Below, piece by piece: positions 9,262-17,478 of a stretch of 64,000 nt of DNA. The stretch is from Lentzea aerocolonigenes (GTDB lineage Bacteria; Actinomycetota; Actinomycetes; Mycobacteriales; Pseudonocardiaceae): the NCBI RefSeq assembly GCF_000974445.1, contig NZ_BBOJ01000021.1:62001-126000 (forward strand), read 5' to 3'. Made by a program: the position numbers and the translations under genes. Under the pieces are notes generated by a model. It searched no databases and was not told where the DNA came from. It worked only from the letters and a program-made list of their open reading frames with translations. Within the stretch, counting starts at the first letter, position 1; each line of letters opens with the position of its first letter.

Positions 9262-9276
9262 TCGAATCTCATTCGA
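9262..9276. promoter_or_regulatory. Inverted repeat just upstream of lacI
   Basis: TCGAAT and ATTCGA form a perfect 6-bp inverted repeat around CTC, ending 10 bp before the LacI start codon and covering the area of its ribosome site. It shares the TCGAA half-site flavour of the operator at 9208 and could be a second regulator site or an mRNA hairpin. Confidence 0.4.
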
Positions 9277-9286
9277 AAGGATTTCG

Positions 9287-10297
9287 ATGGGCAGGCGACG
9301 GTCGGAAGCGGTCACGCTCGGAGACGTGGCCAAGCGGGCAGGCGTGTCCATCGCCACCGCGTCCAAAGCGATCAACGACCGCGGCGAGGTGGCCACGGCC
9401 ACCAGAGCCCGCGTGCTGCGCGCCGCGGCCGAGTTGTCCTTCCGCCCCAACGTTCTCGCGCAGGGCCTGGTCGCCGGCCGCACCAGAGCGATCGGCCTGC
9501 TCACCGACGAGCTGGACGGCCGGTTCGCCATCCCGATCCTGCTCGGCGCCGAGAACGTCCTGTCGGACCGGGAGATGTCGATCCTGCTGTGCGACACGCG
9601 CGGCGACGCGATCCGCCGCAACCACCACCTCCGCACACTGCTGGCACGTCAGGTGGACGGTTTCATCGTCGTGGGCGACAGCAACGACGTCCGCGCGTCC
9701 CTGGCCGCCGACCTCCCGGTTCCCGCGGTGTACGTGTACTGCCGCTCCACCAACCCGTCCGACCTGAGCCTGGCCTCCGACGACGAAGGCGGCGCCAGAC
9801 TCGCGATCGAGCACCTGATCACGTTGCGCCGCAGGAACATCGCCCACATCACCGGCCCGCAGTCCTACCGCGCCGCCCGCGACCGCGCCACCACCGTGCG
9901 CACGGTCCTGTCCGAACACGGCCTCCCCCTCGCCGGTGGGCAACCCCTGCACGGCGAGTGGTCGCAGCGCTGGGGCAGGCACGCCGCCCGGCTGCTGATC
10001 ACCACCACACCCGAGGTCGACGCGATCTTCTGCGGCAACGACCAGATCGCGAGCGGCGTGGCCCAGTCGCTCACCGAGCTGGGGCGGCGGGTGCCGGACG
10101 ACATCGCGATCGTCGGCTACGACAACTGGGAGATCTTCGCCGCCGACTGCAAACCGCCGCTGACGACGATCGACCTCAACCTCCAGGAGCTGGGCGCCAC
10201 GGCGGTGGCTCACCTGTTCGCCGCGATGGAGGGTACTCCCGCGACGGGGGTGGTGCGGCACGCGTGCAGGCTGGTGGTGCGCGAGTCGACCGCGTGA
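9287..10297 (+). CDS. LacI-family repressor of the arabinan operon
   Basis: 336 aa. The ATG at 9287 (AAAGGA upstream) is chosen because the protein begins MGRRRSEAVTLGDVAKRAGV, placing the helix-turn-helix at residues 9-30; the much longer open frame upstream is antisense to the GH127 gene. The hinge helix region RPNVLAQGLV follows, then a periplasmic-binding-protein-like sugar sensor domain to the end (IGLLTDEL ... VGYDNWE). It is divergent from the GH127-ABC operon with a matching palindrome between them, so it very likely represses that operon until an arabinose-containing sugar binds. Confidence 0.92.
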   Translation: MGRRRSEAVTLGDVAKRAGVSIATASKAINDRGEVATATRARVLRAAAELSFRPNVLAQGLVAGRTRAIGLLTDELDGRFAIPILLGAENVLSDREMSILLCDTRGDAIRRNHHLRTLLARQVDGFIVVGDSNDVRASLAADLPVPAVYVYCRSTNPSDLSLASDDEGGARLAIEHLITLRRRNIAHITGPQSYRAARDRATTVRTVLSEHGLPLAGGQPLHGEWSQRWGRHAARLLITTTPEVDAIFCGNDQIASGVAQSLTELGRRVPDDIAIVGYDNWEIFAADCKPPLTTIDLNLQELGATAVAHLFAAMEGTPATGVVRHACRLVVRESTA

Positions 10298-10300
10298 GCA

Positions 10301-10356
10301 CTTTACATCTCGGCCCCACTTGTCAAGTCGCTTTACATCTCCTACGGTTTTGTCAA
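10301..10356. promoter_or_regulatory. Tandem 30-bp-period repeats upstream of alkB
   Basis: CTTTACATCT is repeated exactly 30 bp apart (10301 and 10331), and each copy is followed at the same distance by TTGTCAA (10320 and 10350). Each TTGTCAA is the centre of a small palindrome (ACTTGTCAAGT; TTTGTCAAA). The array ends 21 bp before the alkB ATG. It is a strong candidate for the binding array of the TetR regulator encoded after alkB. Confidence 0.6.
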
Positions 10357-10377
10357 ACCGGCGACGGGAGGATCGAG

Positions 10378-11769
10378 ATGACAGGCACTGTCACGCCCGG
10401 CTCCACCGAGCAGTGGAAGGACCACAAGCGCTACCTGTGGCTGATCGGCCTGGTGGTCCCGTCGCTCGCCTTCGTCGCCCTGGGCCTGCACGCCCTGACC
10501 GGGTGGGGCGGGTGGCTGTGGATCGGCCCGGTCGTCGTGCTGGTGATCGTCCCCGCCATCGACCTGATCGCGGGCCTCGACCGCTCGAACCCGCCGGACG
10601 AGCTGATCGAGGCACTCGAAAAAGACCGCTACTACCGGTGGATCACGTTCCTGTTCCTACCGATCCAGTACGCCGGTTTCACCTTGGCGTTCTGGATGAT
10701 CGCGCACGGCAGTCTGTCCGTTGTGGACAAGATCGGCCTGGCGGTGTCGATCGGCTGCATCGGTGGCATCGGCATCAACACGGCGCACGAGCTGGGGCAC
10801 AAGAAGGAGAGCCACGAGCGCTGGTTGTCCAAGATCGCGCTGGCGCAGAGCTTCTACGGCCACTTCTACATCGAGCACAACCGCGGTCACCACGTCCGCG
10901 TCGCGACGCCGGAGGACCCGGCCAGCGCCCGCGTCGGTGAGAGCTTCTACCGGTTCTGGCCGCGTACGGTCGCCGGATCGGTGAAGAGCGCGTGGCGGCT
11001 GGAGAAGAAGCGCTACGGCCGCCGTGACCGTCACCCGTACCGGATCGGCAACGACGTGCTGAACGCGTGGCTGATGTCGGCCGTGCTGTGGGGCGCGATG
11101 ATCTGGTGGCTCGGCGCCGGGATCCTGCCGTACCTCGTCCTCCAGGCCGTGGTCGGCTTCTCGTTGCTGGAGATCGTGAACTACATGGAGCACTACGGCA
11201 TGCTGCGGCAGAAGGTCGGTGTGCCGGGCCGCGTCCGGTACGAGCGGGTGAACCCCAGCCACAGCTGGAACTCCAACAACATCGCCACCAACGTCCTGCT
11301 GTACCACCTGCAACGGCACAGCGACCACCACGCCAACCCCGTGCGGCGCTACCAGACCCTGCGGGACTTCGAGGAGTCCCCCGTGCTGCCCACCGGGTAC
11401 GCCGGCATGATCCTGCTCGCGCTGGTGCCGCCGTTGTGGCGCCGGGTCATGGATCCGCGTGTGCTCCACCACTTCGGCGGCGACATCAGCCTCGCGAACA
11501 TCCACCCGCCCGCTCGGGCGAAGGTGCTGGCCCGCTACCCGGTGCCGCCCGCGACGGCCGAGCGGACGCGGCCGGACACGATCACGCTCACCGGGGACGC
11601 CCGAGGTGGCCGGTGCCCGGGATGCGGCTACGTTTACGACGCCGCGGTCGGCGCTCCCCGTGAGGGCTTCCCCGCGGGAACGCCGCGGTCGGCGGTGCCG
11701 GACTCCTGGTGCTGCCCGGACTGCGGCGTGCGCGAAAAGGTCGACTTCGTTTCCATCGGAGCTCCATGA
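10378..11769 (+). CDS. alkB: Alkane 1-monooxygenase fused to rubredoxin
   Basis: 463 aa, ATG after GGGAGGATCGAG. Residues 1 to about 390 are an AlkB integral-membrane di-iron hydroxylase: several membrane helices and the His boxes HELGH, HNRGHH and HSDHH. Residues about 405-463 are a rubredoxin with CPGCGYVYD and CCPDCG, the four Cys iron ligands. The fusion supplies the hydroxylase with its own electron carrier; rubredoxin reductase must come from elsewhere. It oxidises the terminal methyl of alkanes to 1-alkanols. The stop overlaps the TetR gene by 4 bp. Such fusions are known from actinobacteria. Confidence 0.95.
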   Translation: MTGTVTPGSTEQWKDHKRYLWLIGLVVPSLAFVALGLHALTGWGGWLWIGPVVVLVIVPAIDLIAGLDRSNPPDELIEALEKDRYYRWITFLFLPIQYAGFTLAFWMIAHGSLSVVDKIGLAVSIGCIGGIGINTAHELGHKKESHERWLSKIALAQSFYGHFYIEHNRGHHVRVATPEDPASARVGESFYRFWPRTVAGSVKSAWRLEKKRYGRRDRHPYRIGNDVLNAWLMSAVLWGAMIWWLGAGILPYLVLQAVVGFSLLEIVNYMEHYGMLRQKVGVPGRVRYERVNPSHSWNSNNIATNVLLYHLQRHSDHHANPVRRYQTLRDFEESPVLPTGYAGMILLALVPPLWRRVMDPRVLHHFGGDISLANIHPPARAKVLARYPVPPATAERTRPDTITLTGDARGGRCPGCGYVYDAAVGAPREGFPAGTPRSAVPDSWCCPDCGVREKVDFVSIGAP

Positions 11770-12323
11770 CACCCCTGCGGGACGCGATCCTGACGGTCAC
11801 CGCCAAGCTCATCACCGAGCAGGGCTGGCAGGCGGTCACCATGGCACGGCTGGCGGCCGAGCTGGGCGTGAGCAGGCAGACCGTCTACAACGAGGTGGGC
11901 GCCAAGCCCCAGCTGGCGGAGGCGGTCGTGCTCGCGGAGCTCGACCGCTTCCTCACGGTGGTGACCGCCGCGTTCGACGAGCACCCGGACGACGTGCTGG
12001 ACGCGATCCACGCCGCCGTGCACGACGTGCTGGACCTGGCGCGCGGCAACGCCTTGCTGCACGCCGTGGTCTCCGCGACGCACGGCGCGAACACCGAGTT
12101 GCTGCCCCTGCTCACCACTCACACGGACGGGTTGCTGGAGGCGGCGAAGGCCGTGGTGGTGCGCTGCCTGAGCGGGTACGAGCTGAAGATCACCCCACCC
12201 GAGCTGGAGATCGCGGTCGACCTGGTCGTCCGGCACGTGCTCAGCCACGTGATGCAGCCGTCGAGCTCGCCGTCCGACACCGCCGACGCGGTGCGGTGGG
12301 CGGCGGCGAAGCTGTTGTCCTAG
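11766..12323 (+). CDS. TetR-family regulator of alkB
   Basis: 185 aa. N-terminal TetR helix-turn-helix (TMARLAAELGVSRQTVYNEVG, residues about 25-46); the rest is a helical ligand-binding domain. Its ATG overlaps the alkB stop (ATGA), so both are made from one transcript. TetR genes directly behind alkB commonly repress the operon and respond to fatty-acid derivatives; that role is inferred. The tandem repeats at 10301-10356 are its candidate operator. The stop codon overlaps the convergent MarR stop by 4 bp in CCTAGG. Confidence 0.9.
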   Translation: MTPLRDAILTVTAKLITEQGWQAVTMARLAAELGVSRQTVYNEVGAKPQLAEAVVLAELDRFLTVVTAAFDEHPDDVLDAIHAAVHDVLDLARGNALLHAVVSATHGANTELLPLLTTHTDGLLEAAKAVVVRCLSGYELKITPPELEIAVDLVVRHVLSHVMQPSSSPSDTADAVRWAAAKLLS

Positions 12324-12748
12324 GACTCGAGAGCGACGGCGAGCAGGTCGCCCAACTGGTCGAGCTCCTCGGCCGAGAGCGCGCTGAACGACGACTCGAC
12401 GACGCCGTCGACCAGGTCCTGCCCCTCCGCCCGCAACCGGGCACCCTCCTCGGTGAGCCGGTGACGCACCGCTCTGCCCGGCCCCTGCACCCGTTCGATG
12501 AGCCCGCGCTCGGCCATGCGCACCGCCAGCGAGCCGAACGACTGGTCGGTCTGGAACGTCAGCACCGCGAGGTCGTGCAGCGACGCGTCGGGCTGACGGT
12601 GCAGGTGGCGCAGGGTGTCCCACTGGACGAGCGACAGACCCAACGGCGCCAGCGCCTGGCTCAGCGCGCGGTGGTGGCGGTGTTGCAGGCGCTTCACGGA
12701 GAGCGCGACGTCGGCGGGGCGGTGCTTCACAACCGGAATCCTAGCCAT
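12320..12748 (-). CDS. MarR-family regulator
   Basis: 142 aa winged-helix protein. The recognition region is SLHDLAVLTFQTDQSFGSLAVRMAERGLIERV, followed by the wing RAVRHRLTEEG. It is divergent from the alpha/beta hydrolase gene with only 37 bp between start codons, all of it occupied by overlapping palindromes, so it almost certainly controls itself and that hydrolase. MarR proteins of this kind usually respond to small aromatic or oxidant ligands; the ligand is not evident. Confidence 0.9.
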   Translation of the reverse strand: MARIPVVKHRPADVALSVKRLQHRHHRALSQALAPLGLSLVQWDTLRHLHRQPDASLHDLAVLTFQTDQSFGSLAVRMAERGLIERVQGPGRAVRHRLTEEGARLRAEGQDLVDGVVESSFSALSAEELDQLGDLLAVALES

Positions 12749-12749
12749 C

Positions 12750-12784
12750 TTGCTTAGATAAGGAACCTTATCTAAGGTTCCTTA
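12750..12784. promoter_or_regulatory. Overlapping palindromic operator and probable leaderless promoter
   Basis: Two perfect palindromes overlap: TTAGATAAGG (12754) with CCTTATCTAA around AA, and TAAGGAACCTTA (12759) with TAAGGTTCCTTA around TC, ending 1 bp before the hydrolase ATG. A promoter fits inside: TTGCTT at 12750, 17-bp spacer, TAAGGT at 12773, which would start RNA at or next to the ATG, i.e. leaderless. No ribosome site precedes the hydrolase start. Confidence 0.7.
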
Positions 12785-12785
12785 C

Positions 12786-13457
12786 ATGACTACATATCTT
12801 CTCCTCCACGGCGGAGGCGGCGTTGCGACGATGAAGACGTTCGCGGACCTGCTGGCCGACCGCACGGGTGCCCAGGTGCTCTTACCGACCCATCCCGGGT
12901 TCGGCGGCACGCCCAGGCCCGCGGAACTGACCGGCGTGCGCGAGCTCGCACGCCACTACGTCACGATGCTCGACGAGCAGGACCTCACCGACGTGACGGT
13001 GATCGGCAACTCGTTCGGCGGCTGGCTGACAGCAGAGATCGCCCTGGCCGCGAGCCCTCGCGTCACGGCAGCCGTGATCGTCAACGGGATCGGCGTCGAG
13101 GTCGAAGGCCACCCCATGACCGACATCAGCGGCTTCACGCTCGCCGAGATCCAGGCGCACTCGTGGCACGACCCGAGCAAGGCGCCCACACCGGCCGCAC
13201 CGGGTCCGAGCCCGGACGTGCTGGCGCTCATCGGCTACACCGGTCCGTCGATGACCGACCCCGGCCTGGCCGCACGGCTCGGCGACGTGCGGATCCCCGT
13301 CCGCGTGCTCTGGGGCGAGAGCGACCGCATCGTCACCCCCGAGTACGGCAAGGCCTACGCCGCCGCGATCCCGGCGGCGACGTTCACCCTGCTGCCCCGC
13401 ACCGGGCACCTGCCGCAGCTGGAGACGCCGCGGCAGCTGCTCGACGCACTGCTTTAG
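12786..13457 (+). CDS. Alpha/beta hydrolase controlled by MarR
   Basis: 223 aa. The family fold is shown by LLLHGGGGV (oxyanion loop), nucleophile elbow GNSFGG (Ser at about residue 77), acid in WGESDRIVTP and His in RTGHLPQ. It resembles haloperoxidase/esterase-like hydrolases; the substrate is unknown. There is no ribosome binding site, which together with the promoter geometry suggests a leaderless mRNA. A rare TTA leucine codon sits at 12882-12884 (codon 33), so translation may depend on the TTA-reading tRNA (bldA type). The 3' end overlaps the convergent gene by 4 bp. Confidence 0.88.
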   Translation: MTTYLLLHGGGGVATMKTFADLLADRTGAQVLLPTHPGFGGTPRPAELTGVRELARHYVTMLDEQDLTDVTVIGNSFGGWLTAEIALAASPRVTAAVIVNGIGVEVEGHPMTDISGFTLAEIQAHSWHDPSKAPTPAAPGPSPDVLALIGYTGPSMTDPGLAARLGDVRIPVRVLWGESDRIVTPEYGKAYAAAIPAATFTLLPRTGHLPQLETPRQLLDALL

Positions 13458-13846
13458 AAGTGGTCCCCGCTCGTCAGCTCGTGCTCCATCACGTCGGCAC
13501 GGGCGACCAGCAGGGTGAGCGGGCGCTCGAACTCCTCCCGGACGCTCATGTCCTCCAGCGGGACCATGTGCCTGAGCAGCGCGAGCCCGTCGACGACCGC
13601 CGCCGCACCGACCTCCGGCACGCCCGCCAGCTCGAGGAAGCGGCGCAGGTCGACCTCGTCGACGCGGCCCACGGGCGAGGAGATCTCCACCCACTCGGCG
13701 CCGTCCAGGTCGGGGAGGTGGTGCAGGGTCACCTGCTGGGTCCGTTCCCCGGACGTGCCGAGCCGGAAGCGCAGCCAGTCGCCGGTCTCCTCCAGCACCT
13801 CGTACCGCAGCCGGACATAGTTGATCACTTCGATCCACGACGTCAC
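13454..13846 (-). CDS. Small conserved-type protein of unknown function
   Basis: 130 aa, soluble, no signal peptide or membrane segment. It begins MTSWIEVINYVRLRYEVLEE and is acidic, with alternating beta and alpha patterns (RTQQVTLHHLPD, WVEISSPVGR, then helical DLRRFLELAG). This resembles small YbjN- or chaperone-like alpha/beta proteins, but I cannot assign a family. The stop overlaps the hydrolase stop by 4 bp. It lies upstream of no obvious partner and is separated from crtI by 67 bp on the same strand. Confidence 0.7.
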   Translation of the reverse strand: MTSWIEVINYVRLRYEVLEETGDWLRFRLGTSGERTQQVTLHHLPDLDGAEWVEISSPVGRVDEVDLRRFLELAGVPEVGAAAVVDGLALLRHMVPLEDMSVREEFERPLTLLVARADVMEHELTSGDHF

Positions 13847-13913
13847 GCCAGGTCCCGCCCCTCACGCCGGTTTCGCCGCTCTGCCGGTGACCACCGTAGA
13901 GGCACGAGCCGCC

Positions 13914-15377
13914 TCAGCGGTGCAGACGCCCCGCTGCGAGCCTGCCGGAGATGAGGACCGGCGGGATGCCGACGCCCGGCGTGGTGCCGCTGCCCGCCAG
14001 CACGACGTTGCCGTCGCGGAACGGAAGGTTGCTCGGGCGGAACGGGCCGGTCTGGGCGAACGTGTGGGCCGCTGAGAACGGGGTGCCGGCGGCCTGGCCG
14101 TCCCTGGCCCAGTCCTCCGGCGTCACCACGGCGAGCGGTTCGGCGTCGGCGACGAGCTTGCGCGCCGTCATCTCGGCGATCAGCTCGTCGGCGTAGCGGT
14201 GGGCCACCGCCTCCCAGCGGATCGGCGCGCGGTCGAGGTTCGGGCACGGCGCCAGCAGGTACTGCAGGTGCCTGCCGGAAGGCGCGAGCGAGGGGTCGGT
14301 CAACGTCGGCGTGGTCAGCAGCAACGACGGATCGCTCATCAGCTCGCCGCGCCGGATGATCTCGTCGAACGTGCTGTCCCACGCGCCGCCGAACGAGATC
14401 GTGTGGTGGGCCAGGTCGTCCACCACACGGGATGCGCTGAGGTGCACCACCACCGCAGACGGCGACCACCGCAGCGGCGTGATCCGCCGCGGTTCGCCGC
14501 GCAGGAGCCGCGTGCTCTGAGCGGGGCCACAAGCGAGCACGACCGCGTCGCACGGGAAACGTGCGTCGGCGGTACGTACGGCGGACACGTGATGGCGCGC
14601 GCGTTCGAGCTGTTCGACCTCCACGCCGTACTCGAACCGCACGCCCGCGTTCGCCGCCGCGTCGGCGAGGGCCTGAGGCACGGCACGCATTCCGCCACGG
14701 GGGAACCACACGCCCGCGACGGTGTCCATGTAGGCGATGACGGCGTAGGCGGCGAGCGCGTCGCGCGGGGCGACACCGGCGTAGAGCGACTGGAAGGTGA
14801 AGACCCGCCGCAACCGGTCGTCGTGCAGGAACCGGCCGACGGCCTTGTCGAGCGAGCCGAACCCGCCGAGCCGGGTCAGCGTGAGCAGCTCCGGTCCGAG
14901 CAGGTCGAGCGGCGAGTCGAAGCTCGCGCCGATGAACTTCTCGCGTTCGGCCTCGTAGAGCCGGTGCAGCCACGCGCGCAGCTCGCGGTAGCCCTGCGCC
15001 TCCCGGCCACCGGCGAAGTCGCTGATCTCCTGCTCCATGCGGGCCGCGTCGGTGTGCACGTCGAGCGCGCTGCCGTCGGCGAACGTCGCCCGGTACGCCG
15101 GGTGCAGCGGCAGCAGCTCGAGGTGGTCCTCCCGCCGCGCCCCGACGGCGGCGAACGCCTCGTCCAGCAGCTCCGGCATGGTGAGCACGGTCGGGCCGGT
15201 GTCGATGAGGTGGCCACCGACGTCGAGCCTGCCCGCCAGGCCGCCGGGGTGCGGGTGCCGTTCGAGCACGGTCACCTCGTGCCCCGCCCCGCGCAGGTGC
15301 AGCGCGGCCGACAGCCCCGAGAGTCCCGCGCCCACCACGACCACGCGGTCCGTGCGGCCTTTCACGACGTGCACCAC
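13914..15377 (-). CDS. crtI: Phytoene desaturase
   Basis: 487 aa from a GTG at 15377 with GAGGAG 7 bp upstream. N-terminal FAD-binding dinucleotide fold VVVGAGLSGLSAALHL, then the CrtI body (GPTVLTMPELL, YRATFADGS) and the conserved C-terminal flavin motif GSGTTPGVGIPPVLISGRLA. It converts phytoene to lycopene by stepwise desaturation at the membrane. It starts 10 bp after crtE and is co-transcribed with it, divergent from crtB. Confidence 0.95.
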   Translation of the reverse strand: MVHVVKGRTDRVVVVGAGLSGLSAALHLRGAGHEVTVLERHPHPGGLAGRLDVGGHLIDTGPTVLTMPELLDEAFAAVGARREDHLELLPLHPAYRATFADGSALDVHTDAARMEQEISDFAGGREAQGYRELRAWLHRLYEAEREKFIGASFDSPLDLLGPELLTLTRLGGFGSLDKAVGRFLHDDRLRRVFTFQSLYAGVAPRDALAAYAVIAYMDTVAGVWFPRGGMRAVPQALADAAANAGVRFEYGVEVEQLERARHHVSAVRTADARFPCDAVVLACGPAQSTRLLRGEPRRITPLRWSPSAVVVHLSASRVVDDLAHHTISFGGAWDSTFDEIIRRGELMSDPSLLLTTPTLTDPSLAPSGRHLQYLLAPCPNLDRAPIRWEAVAHRYADELIAEMTARKLVADAEPLAVVTPEDWARDGQAAGTPFSAAHTFAQTGPFRPSNLPFRDGNVVLAGSGTTPGVGIPPVLISGRLAAGRLHR

Positions 15378-15387
15378 GAAGATCTCC

Positions 15388-16455
15388 TCAGGTCGTCCGC
15401 GTCACGGCGCGGTTCGCGAGACGGACCAGCGCCCGGCGTGCGTCGTCCTCGATCACGGCACGCTCCAGCGCGGCGAGCCCGGAGGCCGCGAGCAGCTCGA
15501 TGTGCTCCTCGACGGCGGCCACAGCGCCCAGTTCCACCAGCACCGCGAGCACCTCGTCGACGCTGACCGGGCCGCCGTCGAGACAGCGCCGCAGAAGTCC
15601 CAGCGCGGCCGGTCTGTCCTGCGCGCGGGAGAGCGCGATCGCCATCAACGGCGTCCGCTTGCCCTCCCTGATGTCTTCGCCGACGGGCTTGCCGGTGACC
15701 GCGCTGTCGCCGAACGCGCCGATCAGGTCGTCGCGCAGCTGGAACGCCACCCCGATGTCGTGGCCGAACTCCCGCAGGCACTCGACGACCTCGGGACACG
15801 CACCCGCGAGCGCGGCGCCGAGGTGCAGCGGCCGTTCCACGGTGTACGCGGCGGTCTTCAGCGCGGCCACCCGGATGGCGTGCTCCAGCGACTCGTCGCG
15901 CCGGGCCACCGCCAGCAGGTCGAGGTGCTGGCCCACGATCATCTCCGTGCGCATGGCCTGCCACGCCTCCCACCCCCGGTGCAGCGCGTCCGCGGGCAGA
16001 CCGGCGGTCACCAGTGCGTCGTCGGCCCACGCCAGCGCGAGGTCACCGACCAGCACGGCCGCCGAGTCGCCGTACTGGCGGGCACTTCCGGCGCAGCGCT
16101 CGCGCCGGTGCCGCGCGGCGTACACCTCGTGCACCGACGGCCTGCCGCGACGGGTCGGCGAGCGGTCCATCACGTCGTCGTGCACCAGCGCACAGCATTG
16201 GAGCACCTCCAACGCCACCAACGCGCGCACCACGGCGTCCGCCCGGTGCGCGCCTCCCGCGGCACGCCAGCCCCACCACGCGAACGTCGGACGGATCCTC
16301 TTGCCGCCGGCCAGCACCATCCCGCGGAGCTCGTCGGCGAGCTCGGGCGCGTGGTCGTGCCTCGTGCTCAGGAAGTCGTGCAACGCCCTGTCGAAGAGGA
16401 CGGCGAAGTCGTCCACCTGCGACGTGTGAGCGTCCACGCTGGTCAGCATCGACAT
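15388..16455 (-). CDS. crtE: Geranylgeranyl diphosphate synthase
   Basis: 355 aa taking the ATG at 16455 (MSMLTSVDAH); the ATG at 16449 and a GTG at 16524 are alternatives, and the longer one would run into the divergent promoter. All-trans polyprenyl synthase motifs are present: first Asp-rich motif as LVHDDVMD, lysine motif GGKRIRP, and second motif QLRDDLIGAFGD. It makes the C20 precursor used by CrtB. It is the first gene of the crtE-crtI unit. Confidence 0.93.
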   Translation of the reverse strand: MSMLTSVDAHTSQVDDFAVLFDRALHDFLSTRHDHAPELADELRGMVLAGGKRIRPTFAWWGWRAAGGAHRADAVVRALVALEVLQCCALVHDDVMDRSPTRRGRPSVHEVYAARHRRERCAGSARQYGDSAAVLVGDLALAWADDALVTAGLPADALHRGWEAWQAMRTEMIVGQHLDLLAVARRDESLEHAIRVAALKTAAYTVERPLHLGAALAGACPEVVECLREFGHDIGVAFQLRDDLIGAFGDSAVTGKPVGEDIREGKRTPLMAIALSRAQDRPAALGLLRRCLDGGPVSVDEVLAVLVELGAVAAVEEHIELLAASGLAALERAVIEDDARRALVRLANRAVTRTT

Positions 16456-16503
16456 GTTCCGAGCTAAGCAGCGCTTCGGGAGGTCTGCATGATGAGTGCC
16501 GTC

Positions 16504-16513
16504 GTTGTGCAGA
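16504..16513 (+). promoter_or_regulatory. Putative -35 element of crtB promoter
   Basis: GTTGTGCAGA lies 28 bp before the crtB ATG; the identical 10-mer, in the same orientation relative to transcription, lies upstream of crtYc (25197-25206, minus strand). A -10-like TTAGCG follows at 16529. The recurrence at two cluster promoters suggests a shared sigma factor or activator. Confidence 0.45.
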
Positions 16514-16541
16514 AGGCAACTCACCGACTTAGCGTGGAGGA

Positions 16542-17468
16542 ATGTCGGCTGAGCGCGAACTGGACGCCGCGGGCGTCACCGCACCCGCACTGCGTGAGGC
16601 GTACCGGCGCTGCCGTGCGCTCAACGCCGAGCACGGGCGAACCTATTACCTCGCAACGAAGTTGCTCAGCGCGGAGCAACGGCCCGCCGTCCACGCGCTG
16701 TACGGGTTCGCCCGCTGGGTGGACGACATCGTCGACAACGTCCACAGTGGACTCGACGAGAAGATCACCGCGATCGACGGCATCGACGCCCGGCTGAACG
16801 CCGCGCTGACGAGCGGGACGACGGACGACCCGGTGCTCGCCGCGTTGCTCGACACCGTGCACCGCTACGACATCCCGGCGGTGCACTTCCACGACTTCAT
16901 GGCCTCGATGCGGATGGACCTGACCGTCACCGACTACCCCACCTACGCCGACCTCGAACGCTACGTGCACGGATCGGCCGCGGTGATCGGGTTGCAGGTG
17001 CTGCCGGTGCTCGGCACGAGCGCGCCCCGCGAGGAGGCGGAGCCCGCCGCCGCGGCGCTCGGCATCGCCTTCCAGCTCACCAACTTCATCCGCGACGTCG
17101 GCGAGGACCTCGACCGGGGCCGGGTCTACCTGCCCGCGGACGAGCTGGCCGCGTTCGGCGTCGACCGGGAACGGCTGCTGCACGCGCGGGCGTCCGGACG
17201 TGCCGACGACAAGGTGCGCGCGGCGCTGCGCGACCAGGTCCGGCGCGCGCGGGAGGTGTACACGCGGGCGTGGCCGGGTATCGCGATGCTCGCACCGCGC
17301 TCCCGTCCGTGCGTCATGACCGCGTACCGGCTGTACGGACGCATTCTCAACCTCGTCGAGGACGCCGACTGCGACGTGCTGTCCCGTCGTGTCGTCGTCT
17401 CCAACGGCAGGCGGCTCGCTGTCGCCCTGCCCGCTCTCGCCAGGGCGGTTCTCGCCCGAACCGCGTGA
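16542..17468 (+). CDS. crtB: Phytoene synthase
   Basis: 308 aa, ATG after GTGGAGGA. Squalene/phytoene synthase family with both Asp-rich motifs: FARWVDDIVDN (about residues 56-66) and NFIRDVGEDLDRGRVYLP (about 182-199). It condenses two GGPP molecules to phytoene. It is divergent from crtE and followed 10 bp later by the Rieske protein, so these two are one transcript. Confidence 0.96.
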   Translation: MSAERELDAAGVTAPALREAYRRCRALNAEHGRTYYLATKLLSAEQRPAVHALYGFARWVDDIVDNVHSGLDEKITAIDGIDARLNAALTSGTTDDPVLAALLDTVHRYDIPAVHFHDFMASMRMDLTVTDYPTYADLERYVHGSAAVIGLQVLPVLGTSAPREEAEPAAAALGIAFQLTNFIRDVGEDLDRGRVYLPADELAAFGVDRERLLHARASGRADDKVRAALRDQVRRAREVYTRAWPGIAMLAPRSRPCVMTAYRLYGRILNLVEDADCDVLSRRVVVSNGRRLAVALPALARAVLARTA

Positions 17469-17478
17469 AAGGACCCCC

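Noticed and set aside
6734-9286. Possible 850-residue N-terminal extension of the LacI protein
   Set aside because: The extension is antisense to GH127 and the binding-protein gene; the true start at 9287 has a ribosome site and places the helix-turn-helix correctly.
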